This document shows positions 18,352 through 26,646 of a stretch of DNA of 64,000 nt, piece after piece (position 1 is the first letter of the stretch; each line of letters begins with the position of its first letter). Location of the stretch: positions 806,001-870,000 of the forward strand of contig NZ_CP034766.1 of NCBI RefSeq assembly GCF_004006015.1, read 5' to 3'. The position numbers and the translations under genes were made by a program. Below the pieces are notes generated by a model. That model was not told the DNA's origin. It searched no databases and saw nothing but the letters and a program-made list of their open reading frames with translations. This DNA is from Rhodococcus sp. X156 (GTDB lineage: Bacteria > Actinomycetota > Actinomycetes > Mycobacteriales > Mycobacteriaceae).

Positions 18352-18789
18352 CTCTGTTATCAAATCGTTACCTAAACAACTCGTGATCTGGGTCAAGGCC
18401 CCGGCTCAGGCCGGTGCTGTGAGACGGCACCCGTTCACCCGGGCAGTGGGCGCGCTCCAGGGGAGCGGCTCACTCAGCTTGGCCTTGCCCCATTCGGCCC
18501 GGGCCGCGGCAGGCTGGCAGAGCGACGCGGAGATGATTGACTCCGCTGCCTTCCTCGTGCGGTCCTCGGCGGTCGGCCAGCGGTGGGCGTAGGTGTTCAG
18601 GGAAATCCGCGGACGCCAACAACTTCGTGGCCAGACCCGATATTAGCGGCTGTTTCCGTCCTGCTAGGCGGAGTTCTACAAGCGCCTCGGCAAACCGTTG
18701 AGCTGGTGGATCTGATGGTCGACCTGCATGCGGCGGGGGCTGATGCACCGGCCGACCAGGCGTTGAAGGCTCGCGCCCAGGGTCGCTGA

Positions 18790-20319
18790 TCAGGCCTTCC
18801 GCATCTGGTCGGCGATCACCTCTCCCACCAGCACGGCGCTGACGGCCGGGCCGCGCAGAGGGGCCGTGGGCAGGATCGACGTGTCGGCCACCCGCAACCG
18901 GCGGACCCCGTGCACCCGCCCGTCCGGCGCGACCACCGCGGCCGGGTCGTCGGCCGCGCCGAACGGTGCGGTGCCGCAGGTGTGGAACGAGGTGCTGAGG
19001 TGGGCGGCGATCCAGCCGTCCAGCGCGTCGTCGTCCGATGCGGTGGCGACGTCGAGGTCGACGACGCCGGCCGACACGTCTCGGAAGGCGCGGGCGGTGA
19101 GCGCGTCGACCGACGCCCGGACGGCCTGCCGCATCCGCCGGCGGTCATCGGCAGTGGCGAGGTAGCGGTAGTCGAGGAACGGCGTCTGCCGAGGATCGGC
19201 CGACTGCACCTCGACCCGCCCGGACCGCACCGGTGCGTGCACCGAGACCAGCAGCGGCAGGGGAGCCCCGGAAACGTGCGGTCCGCCGGCGAGCACGGGC
19301 AGGGGCACGAGGGACTGCAGCACCTCCGTGTCGCCCGAGGCCGGTCCGTCGCCGAGCGAGACGTTGAGCGCGGCCCCCGTCCAGGAGCCCTCGGGTGCGG
19401 GCAGGTCGACCCGGGGTTGCCACTCGACCACGACCTGGGGGTGGTCGCTGAAGCCCCCGACGGGGGCGTCGCGCACGATCGGCAGCCCGAGCCGGTCCAG
19501 CACGCCGCGCGGGCCGATGCCGGAGAGCACCAGCAGGTGTGCCGACCCGACCGCCCCTGCGGCCAGCACCACCTCGCCGGCGGACACGGTCTCGACCCGG
19601 CCGTCGCGCTCGACCTCGCACCCGGTGGCCACGCCGTGTTCGATGATCACTCGGCGCACCAGCGTGCCGCCCAGCACGGTGAGGTTGGGGCGGGACAGGG
19701 CAGGCACCACGTAGGCCAGCCCCGTGTTGACCCGCACGCCGTCCACCACGTTGCCCGGCACCGGGCCGACGCCGCCCACCCCGGCGGCGTTCTTGTCCGG
19801 CTCGGTGGCGTGCCCCAGCTCAGTCGCTGCTGCGACGAAGGCGGCGGCGGCGGGGGAGTCCAGCGCTGGACGCCGCACCGGCATCGGCCCGGTGGATCCG
19901 TGCTCCGGAGCCGAGCCGAAGTCCAGGTCGTGCTCGAGGGTGCGGAGGAAGGGCAGGACGGCATCCCAGCTCCACGTCGTGCCGCCGGTGGTTGACCAGC
20001 GGTCGAGGTCCTCTGGCCGTGGCCGCACGAAGTAGCCGCCGTTGGTCGTCGTCGAGCCGCCCAGCACCCGGCCCCGGGTGACCACCCAGGGGCGACCGTG
20101 GGACAGGCTCGCGGGGAACCGCCAGCTGGTGGACGCGCTCGGTTCGGCGCCGGGCACCCGGCGGGCATCCAGCAGACCAGGGGGGAACGCACTGCGATGG
20201 GTCGGCACCGGGCCGGCCTCCAGGAGCAGCACCCGCCGGCCGGCGTCCTCGCTGAGCCGGGCCGCCACCACCGCACCGCTGCCGCCCGCTCCGATGACGA
20301 CGACGTCCCACGCGCTCAT
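18790..20319 (-). CDS. GMC-family FAD oxidoreductase, MftG-like
   Basis: A 509-residue flavoenzyme starting MSAWDVVVIGAGGSG, the FAD-binding Rossmann motif. VLGGSTTTNGGYFVRPRPED is the GMC signature region, and the C-terminus has SFHTCGTAPFG and VADTSILPTAPLRGPA. From memory, the NGGYF-RP-ED-DRW and TGPMPVRR segments resemble MftG, the mycofactocin-linked GMC dehydrogenase; this assignment is inference. No mycofactocin biosynthesis genes are in the window. The ATG at 20319 is used because the conserved sequence begins there. It is divergent from the TetR gene at 20514. Confidence 0.8.
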   Translation of the reverse strand: MSAWDVVVIGAGGSGAVVAARLSEDAGRRVLLLEAGPVPTHRSAFPPGLLDARRVPGAEPSASTSWRFPASLSHGRPWVVTRGRVLGGSTTTNGGYFVRPRPEDLDRWSTTGGTTWSWDAVLPFLRTLEHDLDFGSAPEHGSTGPMPVRRPALDSPAAAAFVAAATELGHATEPDKNAAGVGGVGPVPGNVVDGVRVNTGLAYVVPALSRPNLTVLGGTLVRRVIIEHGVATGCEVERDGRVETVSAGEVVLAAGAVGSAHLLVLSGIGPRGVLDRLGLPIVRDAPVGGFSDHPQVVVEWQPRVDLPAPEGSWTGAALNVSLGDGPASGDTEVLQSLVPLPVLAGGPHVSGAPLPLLVSVHAPVRSGRVEVQSADPRQTPFLDYRYLATADDRRRMRQAVRASVDALTARAFRDVSAGVVDLDVATASDDDALDGWIAAHLSTSFHTCGTAPFGAADDPAAVVAPDGRVHGVRRLRVADTSILPTAPLRGPAVSAVLVGEVIADQMRKA

Positions 20320-20473
20320 CCGCTGCTGTCTCCTGATCGCTCCATCACCCGAGACAAGAAGTGGCACTGGCGCTCACCCTACGGCGAGGTCGCCCTGCCA
20401 GGGTTCGCTGAACGGGGCGGTCAGCGGTGCCGAAGCCGCCTCGTTGGTAAAGAGCGTTGTTTGCCCGTTCTTT

Positions 20474-20498
20474 ACGATACGCACCCGTTCCGTATCGT
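20474..20498. promoter_or_regulatory. TetR-type operator (inverted repeat)
   Basis: Perfect 8-bp inverted repeat ACGATACG and CGTATCGT separated by 9 bp, lying 3 bp before the -10 element of the TetR gene. It is placed to repress the TetR-MFS promoter, and it sits in the divergent space shared with the GMC gene. Confidence 0.75.
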
Positions 20499-20500
20499 GT

Positions 20501-20506
20501 TAGCCT
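20501..20506 (+). promoter_or_regulatory. -10 element of tetR-MFS operon
   Basis: TAGCCT ends 7 nt before the GTG at 20514, the spacing of a leaderless transcript. Its position next to the inverted repeat fits autorepression. Confidence 0.6.
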
Positions 20507-20513
20507 CGGCGGC

Positions 20514-21164
20514 GTGCAGATCAGCGACACCGATGCAGCCGCGCAGGAGCCCCGGCGGGGCCGTCCTCGGGACCCGAGCCGCGACCACGCGATCATCGAC
20601 GCGACGATCGACGTCCTCGTCCGGGACGGCTACGACCGCCTGTCCATGGAGGGCGTCGCCACCGCGGCGGGCGTCGGCAAGGCGACGGTGTACCGCCGGT
20701 GGGGCAGCAAGGCTGAGCTCGTCATCGACGCGATGATGTCGCTCAAGCCCGTCGTCGACACCATCGACACCGGCTCGCTCGAGGGCGACATCGAGCTGCT
20801 GACCGCCGCCTCCTGCAGCCCGCGCACGCAGCGCCTGCAGGAGGTCATGGTGAGCATCTGCTCCGCCCTGCCCCGCGAGCCCGAGCTGCTCGAGGCGTTC
20901 GCCACCCGCTTCACCGAGCCCCGCATCGCCCGCATCACCACGGTGCTCGAGCGTGCCCGGGACCGCGGCGAGCTGGGCCCCGAGGTCGACATCGCCATGG
21001 CCGCGAGCCTGGTGCCGTCGCTGATGCTGCAGCGAGCGCTCATGACCGGCAAGCCCGCCGGCCGCGCCTACGCCGAGCAGGTGGTGGGCAGCGTGCTGCT
21101 CCCGGTGCTCGGGCGTCCCCCGCGGCCTATCGCACCCACTGATGTGGAGAACCCCCATGACTGA
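20514..21164 (+). CDS. TetR/AcrR-family repressor
   Basis: A 216-residue regulator. The N-terminal region has the GRPRDPSRD lead-in and a TetR helix-turn-helix (about residues 25-70) with MEGVATAAGVGKATVYRRW. The C-terminal ligand domain is of the TetR_C type seen beside drug exporters. The GTG at 20514 is chosen because it follows a -10 box by 7 nt; the frame is open 19 codons upstream, through the operator. The stop overlaps the MFS start by 8 nt, so repressor and exporter form one unit that probably responds to the exporter's substrate. Confidence 0.88.
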   Translation: MQISDTDAAAQEPRRGRPRDPSRDHAIIDATIDVLVRDGYDRLSMEGVATAAGVGKATVYRRWGSKAELVIDAMMSLKPVVDTIDTGSLEGDIELLTAASCSPRTQRLQEVMVSICSALPREPELLEAFATRFTEPRIARITTVLERARDRGELGPEVDIAMAASLVPSLMLQRALMTGKPAGRAYAEQVVGSVLLPVLGRPPRPIAPTDVENPHD

Positions 21165-22665
21165 CGCACCACCCGCGCAAGCGACCCGCAACGGCGGTCT
21201 CGCCCTGACCGTGATCTGCGTGGCGCAGCTCATGGTCGTCCTCGATGCCACCGTGGTGAACGTGGCGCTGCCCAGCATCCGCGCCGATCTCGACTTCTCG
21301 CTGGACAACCTCACCTGGGTGGTCACCGCCTACTCGCTGGCTTTCGGCGGGCTCCTGCTCTTCGGTGGACGCACCGGTGACCTCTTCGGCCGCCGGCGCA
21401 TGTTCATGATCGGCGTCTCGCTCTTCGCGGCCGCCTCGCTGGTCGGCGGCCTCGCGAACAGCGAGGCGATGCTGATCATCGCCCGGGCCGCGCAGGGTGC
21501 CGGTGGGGCGATCGCCGCCCCCACCGCGCTCGCCCTGCTGGCCACCACCTTCACCGAGCCGGCGGCACGGTCTCGCGCCTTCGGCGTGTTCGCGGCCATG
21601 GGGGCCTCGGGAGGCGCCTTCGGGCTGCTGCTCGGCGGCATCCTCACCGACTACGCCAGCTGGCGCTGGGCGCTGTTCATCAACGTCCCGATCGGCGCGA
21701 TCGTGCTGCTCCTGGCACCGCGCGTGCTCCACGAGTCCCAGGGCTCAGGCACCAAGCTCGACCTGCCGGGCGCCATCACCGTCACCGCCGGCATGTCCAC
21801 CCTGGTCTACGGCCTGACCAAGGCCGCCAGCGACGGCTGGGGCTCCACGTCGACGGTGGTGACCCTCGGCATCGCCGCGGCGCTGCTGGTCGCCTTCGTC
21901 GCGATCGAGCACTTCGCGACCCACCCGCTCATGCCGTTCCGGGTCTTCGCCGACCGCAACCGCACCGGCGCGTACCTGATCATGTTGTTCCTGGCCGCGG
22001 GCATGTTCACGACGTTTTACTTCCTGGCGCAGTACCTGCAGAACGTGCACGGCTGGAGCCCGGTGCGCACCGGGGTCGGCTTCCTGCCCATGCCGACGAC
22101 GATCATGTTCCTGTCCGTCGTGGTGGTCCGCCGCCTCATCCCGCGGATCGGCATCCGCCCGTTCCTCACCATCGGCCCGATCTTCGCCCTCGCGGGGATG
22201 GTCTCGTTCGCGCAGCTCGACGCGAGCAGCAGCTACTGGCCCTTCCTGGGCGGCCTCCTGCTGCTCGGCGTGGGCATGGGCTGCAGCTTCGTGCCGCTGA
22301 CCATGACCGCGGTCAACGGCGTCGCGCCGCACGAGACGGGCCTGGCCTCGGCGCTGCTCAACACCGGTCAGCAGGTCGGCGGCGCCATCGGGCTCGCGGT
22401 CTTCGGCACGGTCTTCGCGCACGCCGCGACCGATCGTGCTGGCGAGCTGGGCAGCGGTGCCGGCACCGCGACGGGCCAGATGGAGGTCTTCGTGGCCGGG
22501 CAGCAGTCCGCCTTCCAGGCGGCCGTCGTGGTGACGGTGCTGGCGCTCGTCGCGTCGCTGGCGCTCATCCGCGTCAACAAGGTCGCTCCGCCGACGGCGT
22601 CGCCGGCCACCACACCGGGCTCCGACCCGGCCCGCGAGGAAGAGTCCGCCCGCACCGCTACCTGA
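21157..22665 (+). CDS. MFS drug exporter, DHA2 (14-helix) family
   Basis: A 502-residue transporter of the EmrB/QacA type. Motif C-like and DHA2 features are visible: MVVLDATVVNVALPSI in helix 1, the GRTGDLFGRRRMF motif A loop, and 13-14 hydrophobic segments. The ATG at 21157 has a GGAG site 7-8 nt upstream. It overlaps the TetR gene by 8 nt and is predicted to export a toxic small molecule by proton antiport under TetR control. Its stop overlaps the end of the convergent monooxygenase gene by 8 nt. Confidence 0.9.
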   Translation: MTDAPPAQATRNGGLALTVICVAQLMVVLDATVVNVALPSIRADLDFSLDNLTWVVTAYSLAFGGLLLFGGRTGDLFGRRRMFMIGVSLFAAASLVGGLANSEAMLIIARAAQGAGGAIAAPTALALLATTFTEPAARSRAFGVFAAMGASGGAFGLLLGGILTDYASWRWALFINVPIGAIVLLLAPRVLHESQGSGTKLDLPGAITVTAGMSTLVYGLTKAASDGWGSTSTVVTLGIAAALLVAFVAIEHFATHPLMPFRVFADRNRTGAYLIMLFLAAGMFTTFYFLAQYLQNVHGWSPVRTGVGFLPMPTTIMFLSVVVVRRLIPRIGIRPFLTIGPIFALAGMVSFAQLDASSSYWPFLGGLLLLGVGMGCSFVPLTMTAVNGVAPHETGLASALLNTGQQVGGAIGLAVFGTVFAHAATDRAGELGSGAGTATGQMEVFVAGQQSAFQAAVVVTVLALVASLALIRVNKVAPPTASPATTPGSDPAREEESARTAT

Positions 22666-24151
22666 GCGTGAAGTGCTCGAGCGTCGGTTCGTCGAGCATC
22701 GCGGCCAGGGTTGGCTTGTCGAACGGCCACAGGTCGACGGCGCCGCTCTCGGTGAGGTACCACGAGTTGCAGCCGGTGTTCCACACCGTGGGTCCCATGG
22801 CGTCGGCGACGCTGTGGTTGAACTCGTCGGTGGCCTCCTCGGTCACCGTGATGGACGTGGCCGTGCCGGTGGCGAGCAGCTCGAGCAGGTGCACCAGGTA
22901 CCGCGCCGTGCGCTCGGCGGAGTACTGCAGCGAGATGGACCCGGTGGGCGAGTTCGGCCCGAGGATCGTGAACAGGTTGGGCAGGCCCGGGATGGCCGTC
23001 ATCCGGTAGGCGCGCGGGCCCTGAGCCCAGAGCTCGTCCAGGGTGGTGCCGCCGGGCCCGGTGATCGTCATCGGCCGCATGTAGCTGTGGGCGTCGAACC
23101 CGGTGGCCAGGATGATGGCGTCAGCGGGGTGGTGGGTGCCGTCGGCGGTGGTGATCCCGTCTGGGGTGACCTCGACGATCTTCTCGGTGACCAACGCTGC
23201 GTTGCGGCGCTGGATGGCGCGGTAGTAGGTGCCGGAGACCACTGGCCGCTTGCAGAGCGGCTCGTCGTCAGGGGTGAGCTGGCGGCGCAGCTGCGGGTTG
23301 CGCACCTGCGCGCGCAGGGACAGCCGTGCGTAGGCCTGGACGAGGCGGCGCCGCCACGACGGGCGCGTGGTGATGTCGGCAAGGAATCCCGAGCCAAGGA
23401 GCAGCGTGTCGTAGAGGGTGCGGTGCAGCGCAGGGGACCGGCGCAGCAGTGTGCCGACGGCCCCGAGCTGGCGCAGGGACATCGGTGCCCAGAGGATCCA
23501 CTGCGGGGTGCGTACGAAGTGGGTGATCGCGGCGGCCTCCGGCTGCAGGGCGGAGACGATCTGCACCCCGGTGGAGCCAGTGCCCACCACGGCGACGGCG
23601 CGGCCGCGCAGGTCGAGCTCGCTGTCCCAGCGCGCGGTGTGCACCACCGGGCCGGTGAAGGTGTCCAGGCCGGGGATCTGCGGGGTGGCGGGGTGATGAA
23701 GGATCCCGGTCGCGCAGATGACGACCTCAGCCTCGAGGTACTCGCCCTCGGCGGTGGTGAGCGTGTACGAGGAGCGTTCCTCGGACCACTGCGCGGACAC
23801 GACCTCGGTGTTCAGCCGCAGGTGGCGGTCGAGGTGCAGGTCGTCGACGACGTCGCGGTGGTACTGCTGGATCTCGGCGCCGCTGGCCCAGACGTGCGAC
23901 CAGTCGGGCTTGGGCGCGAAGCGGAACTGGTACAGCTGGGACGGCACGTCGCAGGTCAGGCCGGGGTAGCGATTCCAGTGCCACACCCCACCCACGTCGG
24001 AGGCCTTGTCCACCACGGTCACGTCGGTGAACCCGTGCTCGGTGAACACGTGCAGCGCGGTGATGCCGGAGAGCCCGGCGCCGATGATGACGATGCGCGG
24101 GCGGTGCCGCTCGACGGTCCTGGGCGTGGAGCCCCGCGGCCAGAAGGTCAC
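22658..24151 (-). CDS. Flavin-containing monooxygenase, Baeyer-Villiger type
   Basis: A 497-residue class B flavoprotein monooxygenase. It has an FAD site GAGLSG (24-29), an NADPH site GTGSTG (190-195), and between them FTGPVVHTARWD (165-176), which fits the Baeyer-Villiger fingerprint FxGxxxHxxxW(P/D). Such enzymes insert oxygen next to ketones to form esters or lactones, or oxidise S and N. The GTG at 24151 follows a TAGCGT element by 8 nt; the longer open frame upstream lies within the cysteine hydrolase gene. The native substrate is unknown. Confidence 0.88.
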   Translation of the reverse strand: MTFWPRGSTPRTVERHRPRIVIIGAGLSGITALHVFTEHGFTDVTVVDKASDVGGVWHWNRYPGLTCDVPSQLYQFRFAPKPDWSHVWASGAEIQQYHRDVVDDLHLDRHLRLNTEVVSAQWSEERSSYTLTTAEGEYLEAEVVICATGILHHPATPQIPGLDTFTGPVVHTARWDSELDLRGRAVAVVGTGSTGVQIVSALQPEAAAITHFVRTPQWILWAPMSLRQLGAVGTLLRRSPALHRTLYDTLLLGSGFLADITTRPSWRRRLVQAYARLSLRAQVRNPQLRRQLTPDDEPLCKRPVVSGTYYRAIQRRNAALVTEKIVEVTPDGITTADGTHHPADAIILATGFDAHSYMRPMTITGPGGTTLDELWAQGPRAYRMTAIPGLPNLFTILGPNSPTGSISLQYSAERTARYLVHLLELLATGTATSITVTEEATDEFNHSVADAMGPTVWNTGCNSWYLTESGAVDLWPFDKPTLAAMLDEPTLEHFTLR

Positions 24152-24189
24152 GGGGCTCCACGCTACTGGCAGCTCTGGGAGCGTGGGGC

Positions 24190-24819
24190 TCAGCGTGCGT
24201 CGCGGCCCTGTGCCGCTGAGGTGACCAGGTCGCTCTTGGGCAACGGCTTGCCGGCCTGCAGCGCAGCAACCCAGGTGTCGGTGTCGGCCACCGCGGCCCA
24301 GCTCGAGTGGAGCAGCGCCATGAGGGTCTCGTGCACCTGCCGGGCGGGCACACTGCCGGCGTCGTTGGTCAGGTCGATCGCGCCGGTGGCGTCCGAGAGG
24401 ACCTCCACGGAGAAGCCGAGGCCCTCCGAGCCGGCGGCGGAGGCGAGCACACAGTTGTTGGTCATGTAGCCGCCCAGGGTGATCGTGTCGACGTCCCGCT
24501 CCCGCAGCCACGCCTCCAGATCGGTGCCGGCGAAGACGCTGGAGAGCTGCTTGGTGATGCGCTTGGACACCTGGCCCTCGCGGGCGGCGACGTCGGGGTG
24601 GTTGGCGAAGGTGGCCGATCCGGAGGCGAAGACCGGGGCCTCGGCGGGGAGCCCGTGCTGGACGAGCACGACCGGAGCACCTGCGTGCTCGGCGGCGTCC
24701 ATCGCCACCCGGATGCGCGCAACGGACTCGTCCGGGTCGGGGTGCTGGATCCGGAGCAGCCCGTCGAAGTACTCCTGCTGGGCATCGATGACGATCAGGG
24801 CGCGGCGGGGTGAGGTCAT
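24190..24819 (-). CDS. Isochorismatase-family cysteine hydrolase
   Basis: A 209-residue hydrolase of the isochorismatase-like superfamily. The catalytic triad is visible as Asp12 (LIVIDAQ), Lys90 (KQLSSVFAGTDL) and Cys123 (GYMTNNCV), the nicotinamidase-like nucleophile. Relatives hydrolyse amides such as nicotinamide, N-carbamoylsarcosine or biuret; the substrate here cannot be assigned. The ATG at 24819 has a GGAGAA site 6 nt upstream. It lies between the monooxygenase and luciferase-like genes on the same strand (38 and 44 nt gaps), so the three may form an operon. Confidence 0.88.
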   Translation of the reverse strand: MTSPRRALIVIDAQQEYFDGLLRIQHPDPDESVARIRVAMDAAEHAGAPVVLVQHGLPAEAPVFASGSATFANHPDVAAREGQVSKRITKQLSSVFAGTDLEAWLRERDVDTITLGGYMTNNCVLASAAGSEGLGFSVEVLSDATGAIDLTNDAGSVPARQVHETLMALLHSSWAAVADTDTWVAALQAGKPLPKSDLVTSAAQGRDAR

Positions 24820-24863
24820 GTGGTTCTCCAGGGTGTCGGGGTGGGGTGCGAGCGGACGGGTCG

Positions 24864-25931
24864 TCACGCGCGCGGGAGGTGGTAGTGGTCGGCGAGGAGC
24901 TCGATCCCGTGCTCGTCGAGGGCTGCCGAGTGCCCGCTGACGACGAGCATCAGCTCGTCGGCGCCGGTGCGTTCATGCAGGCGCTCGAGACGGTCGGCCA
25001 CCGCGGCAGGGGTGCCGTGGAAGCTGCGGCTGGTGTAGGCGTCGAGGATCTGCCGCTCCTGCGATGTGGCCGAGTACGCCTCGACCTCCTCCGGCGGCAG
25101 GAGCAGGTAACCCTGGCCCTTGAACATCCGCAGCATCGCCATCGCCGACGTCGCTGCCTGGCGCTGTGCTTCGGCCGGATCATCGCTGATCGCGACGGGC
25201 ACGCTGACCAGGGCGTGCGGGTGATCGAGCACGTCGGAGGGCCGGAAGGTCTCCCGGTAGATGCGCAGGGCCGTGTCGACGTCGGCGTCGCCGAACTGCA
25301 GCGCGAACGCGTAGGGCCGGCCGAGCTGCGCGGCCAGCTGCGCCGAGTACGGCGAGGAGCCCAGCACCCACACGTCCGGTCCGACCGAGTCCGAGGGCAC
25401 CCGGTTCTGGGCGGCCTGCCACGGACCGGGCACCGCGTGGACGTTCCGGTACCGGTGCCCGGCTGGGAACGCCTCGCCCAGGAAGCCCAGCAGCTCGAGC
25501 AGCTGCTGGGGGAACCCGTCGTTGGCGTCGGCTCCGCGGCGCAGGGCCGCGGCAGTTGCTCCGTCGGTGCCCGGGGCGCGCCCCAGCCCGAGGTCGATGC
25601 GGCCGGGGGCCAGCGCCTCGAGCATCCCGAACTGCTCAGCGATCAGCAGGGGAGCGTGGTTGGGGAGCATCACCCCACCTGCGCCGAGACGGATGCGCGC
25701 CGTCTCGGCGATGAGCCGGGCGACCATCAGCGGCGGGGAGGACACCGACGTCGCGCCCATCGCGTGGTGCTCGGACATCCAGAACCGGTGGTACCCGAGC
25801 ACGTCTGCTGCCCGGGCCAGCGAGACGGTGCTGGCGAGTCCCTGGGTCGCGGTGGTCCCGACGCCGGTGCCGCCGCTGGCGAGCACGGACAGGGCGACGG
25901 GCGCCGTGCCGGAAGGGGGTGGCAGCTGCAT
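24864..25931 (-). CDS. LLM-class flavin-dependent oxidoreductase (MsnO8-like)
   Basis: A 355-residue luciferase-like TIM-barrel monooxygenase. Recognisable blocks are YHRFWMSEHHAMG, GGVMLPNHAPL, FGMLEALAPGRIDLGLGRAPG and VLGSSPYSA. These enzymes use reduced flavin supplied by a separate reductase. The ATG at 25931 has GAGG 8 nt upstream; a TTG 12 nt further out is less likely. It is first in a possible three-gene unit with the cysteine hydrolase and the Baeyer-Villiger-type enzyme, and is divergent from the CGNR regulator. Confidence 0.88.
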   Translation of the reverse strand: MQLPPPSGTAPVALSVLASGGTGVGTTATQGLASTVSLARAADVLGYHRFWMSEHHAMGATSVSSPPLMVARLIAETARIRLGAGGVMLPNHAPLLIAEQFGMLEALAPGRIDLGLGRAPGTDGATAAALRRGADANDGFPQQLLELLGFLGEAFPAGHRYRNVHAVPGPWQAAQNRVPSDSVGPDVWVLGSSPYSAQLAAQLGRPYAFALQFGDADVDTALRIYRETFRPSDVLDHPHALVSVPVAISDDPAEAQRQAATSAMAMLRMFKGQGYLLLPPEEVEAYSATSQERQILDAYTSRSFHGTPAAVADRLERLHERTGADELMLVVSGHSAALDEHGIELLADHYHLPRA

Positions 25932-25990
25932 GCATGACCTCAAATCTCATGGAAATGTCTAACGTTTGACGTGGCCGGAGGCTAGCAGCA

Positions 25991-26020
25991 GTATCACGGT
26001 AAAAGCCACCTGATACCGTG
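25991..26020. promoter_or_regulatory. Interlocked inverted repeats before CGNR gene
   Basis: CACGGTA (25995-26001) pairs with TACCGTG (26014-26020), and GTATCA (25991-25996) pairs with TGATAC (26011-26016). The two inverted repeats overlap one another. They lie 6-36 bp before the CGNR start and 60-90 bp before the divergent luciferase-like gene, as expected for a shared operator. Confidence 0.55.
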
Positions 26021-26026
26021 TAACGC

Positions 26027-26623
26027 ATGGTGGAGAACTCACAACCGGTGGTGCCGGGCGTGCAGGAGCACCCCAGCCTGGCCCTGGTGAACAGCGTCAC
26101 CGACCAGCCCGGCAGCAGGCGCCACGACGACCTGGCTGACCCGGTGGCTGCGACGGCCTGGCTGGTCGACCGCGACCTGGTCGCGCCGGAGGCCGTGCTC
26201 TACGAGCACTGCCGGGGCCGGCTCGCCGAGCTGCGTGCGGAGCTGCGGGAACTCTTCACCGCGCACGTCACGGGGCGCCCGCCCAAGCCCGAGGCGGTAG
26301 CGGCGCTCAACCGGGCGCTGACCAGCGCTCCGGGAGCCATGCTCCTGCGCCACCACCCGACGATGGGGTTCTCCCGCAGCGCCGACCACCCGGCGACGCA
26401 GGTGGTGGAGAACGCGATGGCGGTGATCGCCGAGGACGCCGCCGCCCTGCTGGCCGGCGACGACGCGTCGTTGCTCGCCGCGTGCGAGTCGGACTCCTGC
26501 CAGTGGTTCTTCCTGCGCACGCACGCACGGCGGCAGTGGTGCTCCAACCGGTGCGGTGACCGGGTGCGTGCTGCGCGCGCCTATGCCCGCCGACACGCGG
26601 TGCTCAGCGAGCAGACCAGCTGA
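26027..26623 (+). CDS. ABATE/CGNR zinc-finger protein, probable regulator
   Basis: A 198-residue protein with an N-terminal ABATE domain (LALVNSV and LADPVAATAWL region) and a C-terminal CGNR zinc finger. Cys153, Cys158, Cys172 and Cys176 form the metal site, in CESDSC and WCSNRCGDR, followed by a basic RAARAYARRH helix. Family members are proposed ligand-responsive DNA-binding proteins. The ATG at 26027 follows paired inverted repeats, suggesting autoregulation and control of the divergent luciferase-like gene. Confidence 0.83.
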   Translation: MVENSQPVVPGVQEHPSLALVNSVTDQPGSRRHDDLADPVAATAWLVDRDLVAPEAVLYEHCRGRLAELRAELRELFTAHVTGRPPKPEAVAALNRALTSAPGAMLLRHHPTMGFSRSADHPATQVVENAMAVIAEDAAALLAGDDASLLAACESDSCQWFFLRTHARRQWCSNRCGDRVRAARAYARRHAVLSEQTS

Positions 26624-26646
26624 GCGCCGCTGGCCGTCTGCAGGGC

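Larger units (their letters stand above)
17895..18789. other. Non-coding region upstream of the CBASS operon
   Basis: About 0.9 kb with no convincing gene on either strand; the small open frames lack good starts, codon bias or family similarity. It is visibly less GC-rich than its surroundings. It must hold the CBASS promoter. A possible minus-strand pair is TTGTCG (18143-18148 on the complement) and TACAGA (18121-18126), 16 bp apart, which would leave a long leader. It also contains two DnaA-box sequences. The stretch at 18660-18789 has a short open frame ending just before the GMC gene that could be a relic, but no family was recognised. Confidence 0.5.

Noticed and set aside
18344-18789. 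Small open frames on both strands upstream of the GMC gene, including one ending in LVDLMVDLHAAGADAPADQA
   Set aside because: No ribosome site, no family match and mixed frames; at best a degraded fragment, so not called as a gene or pseudogene.
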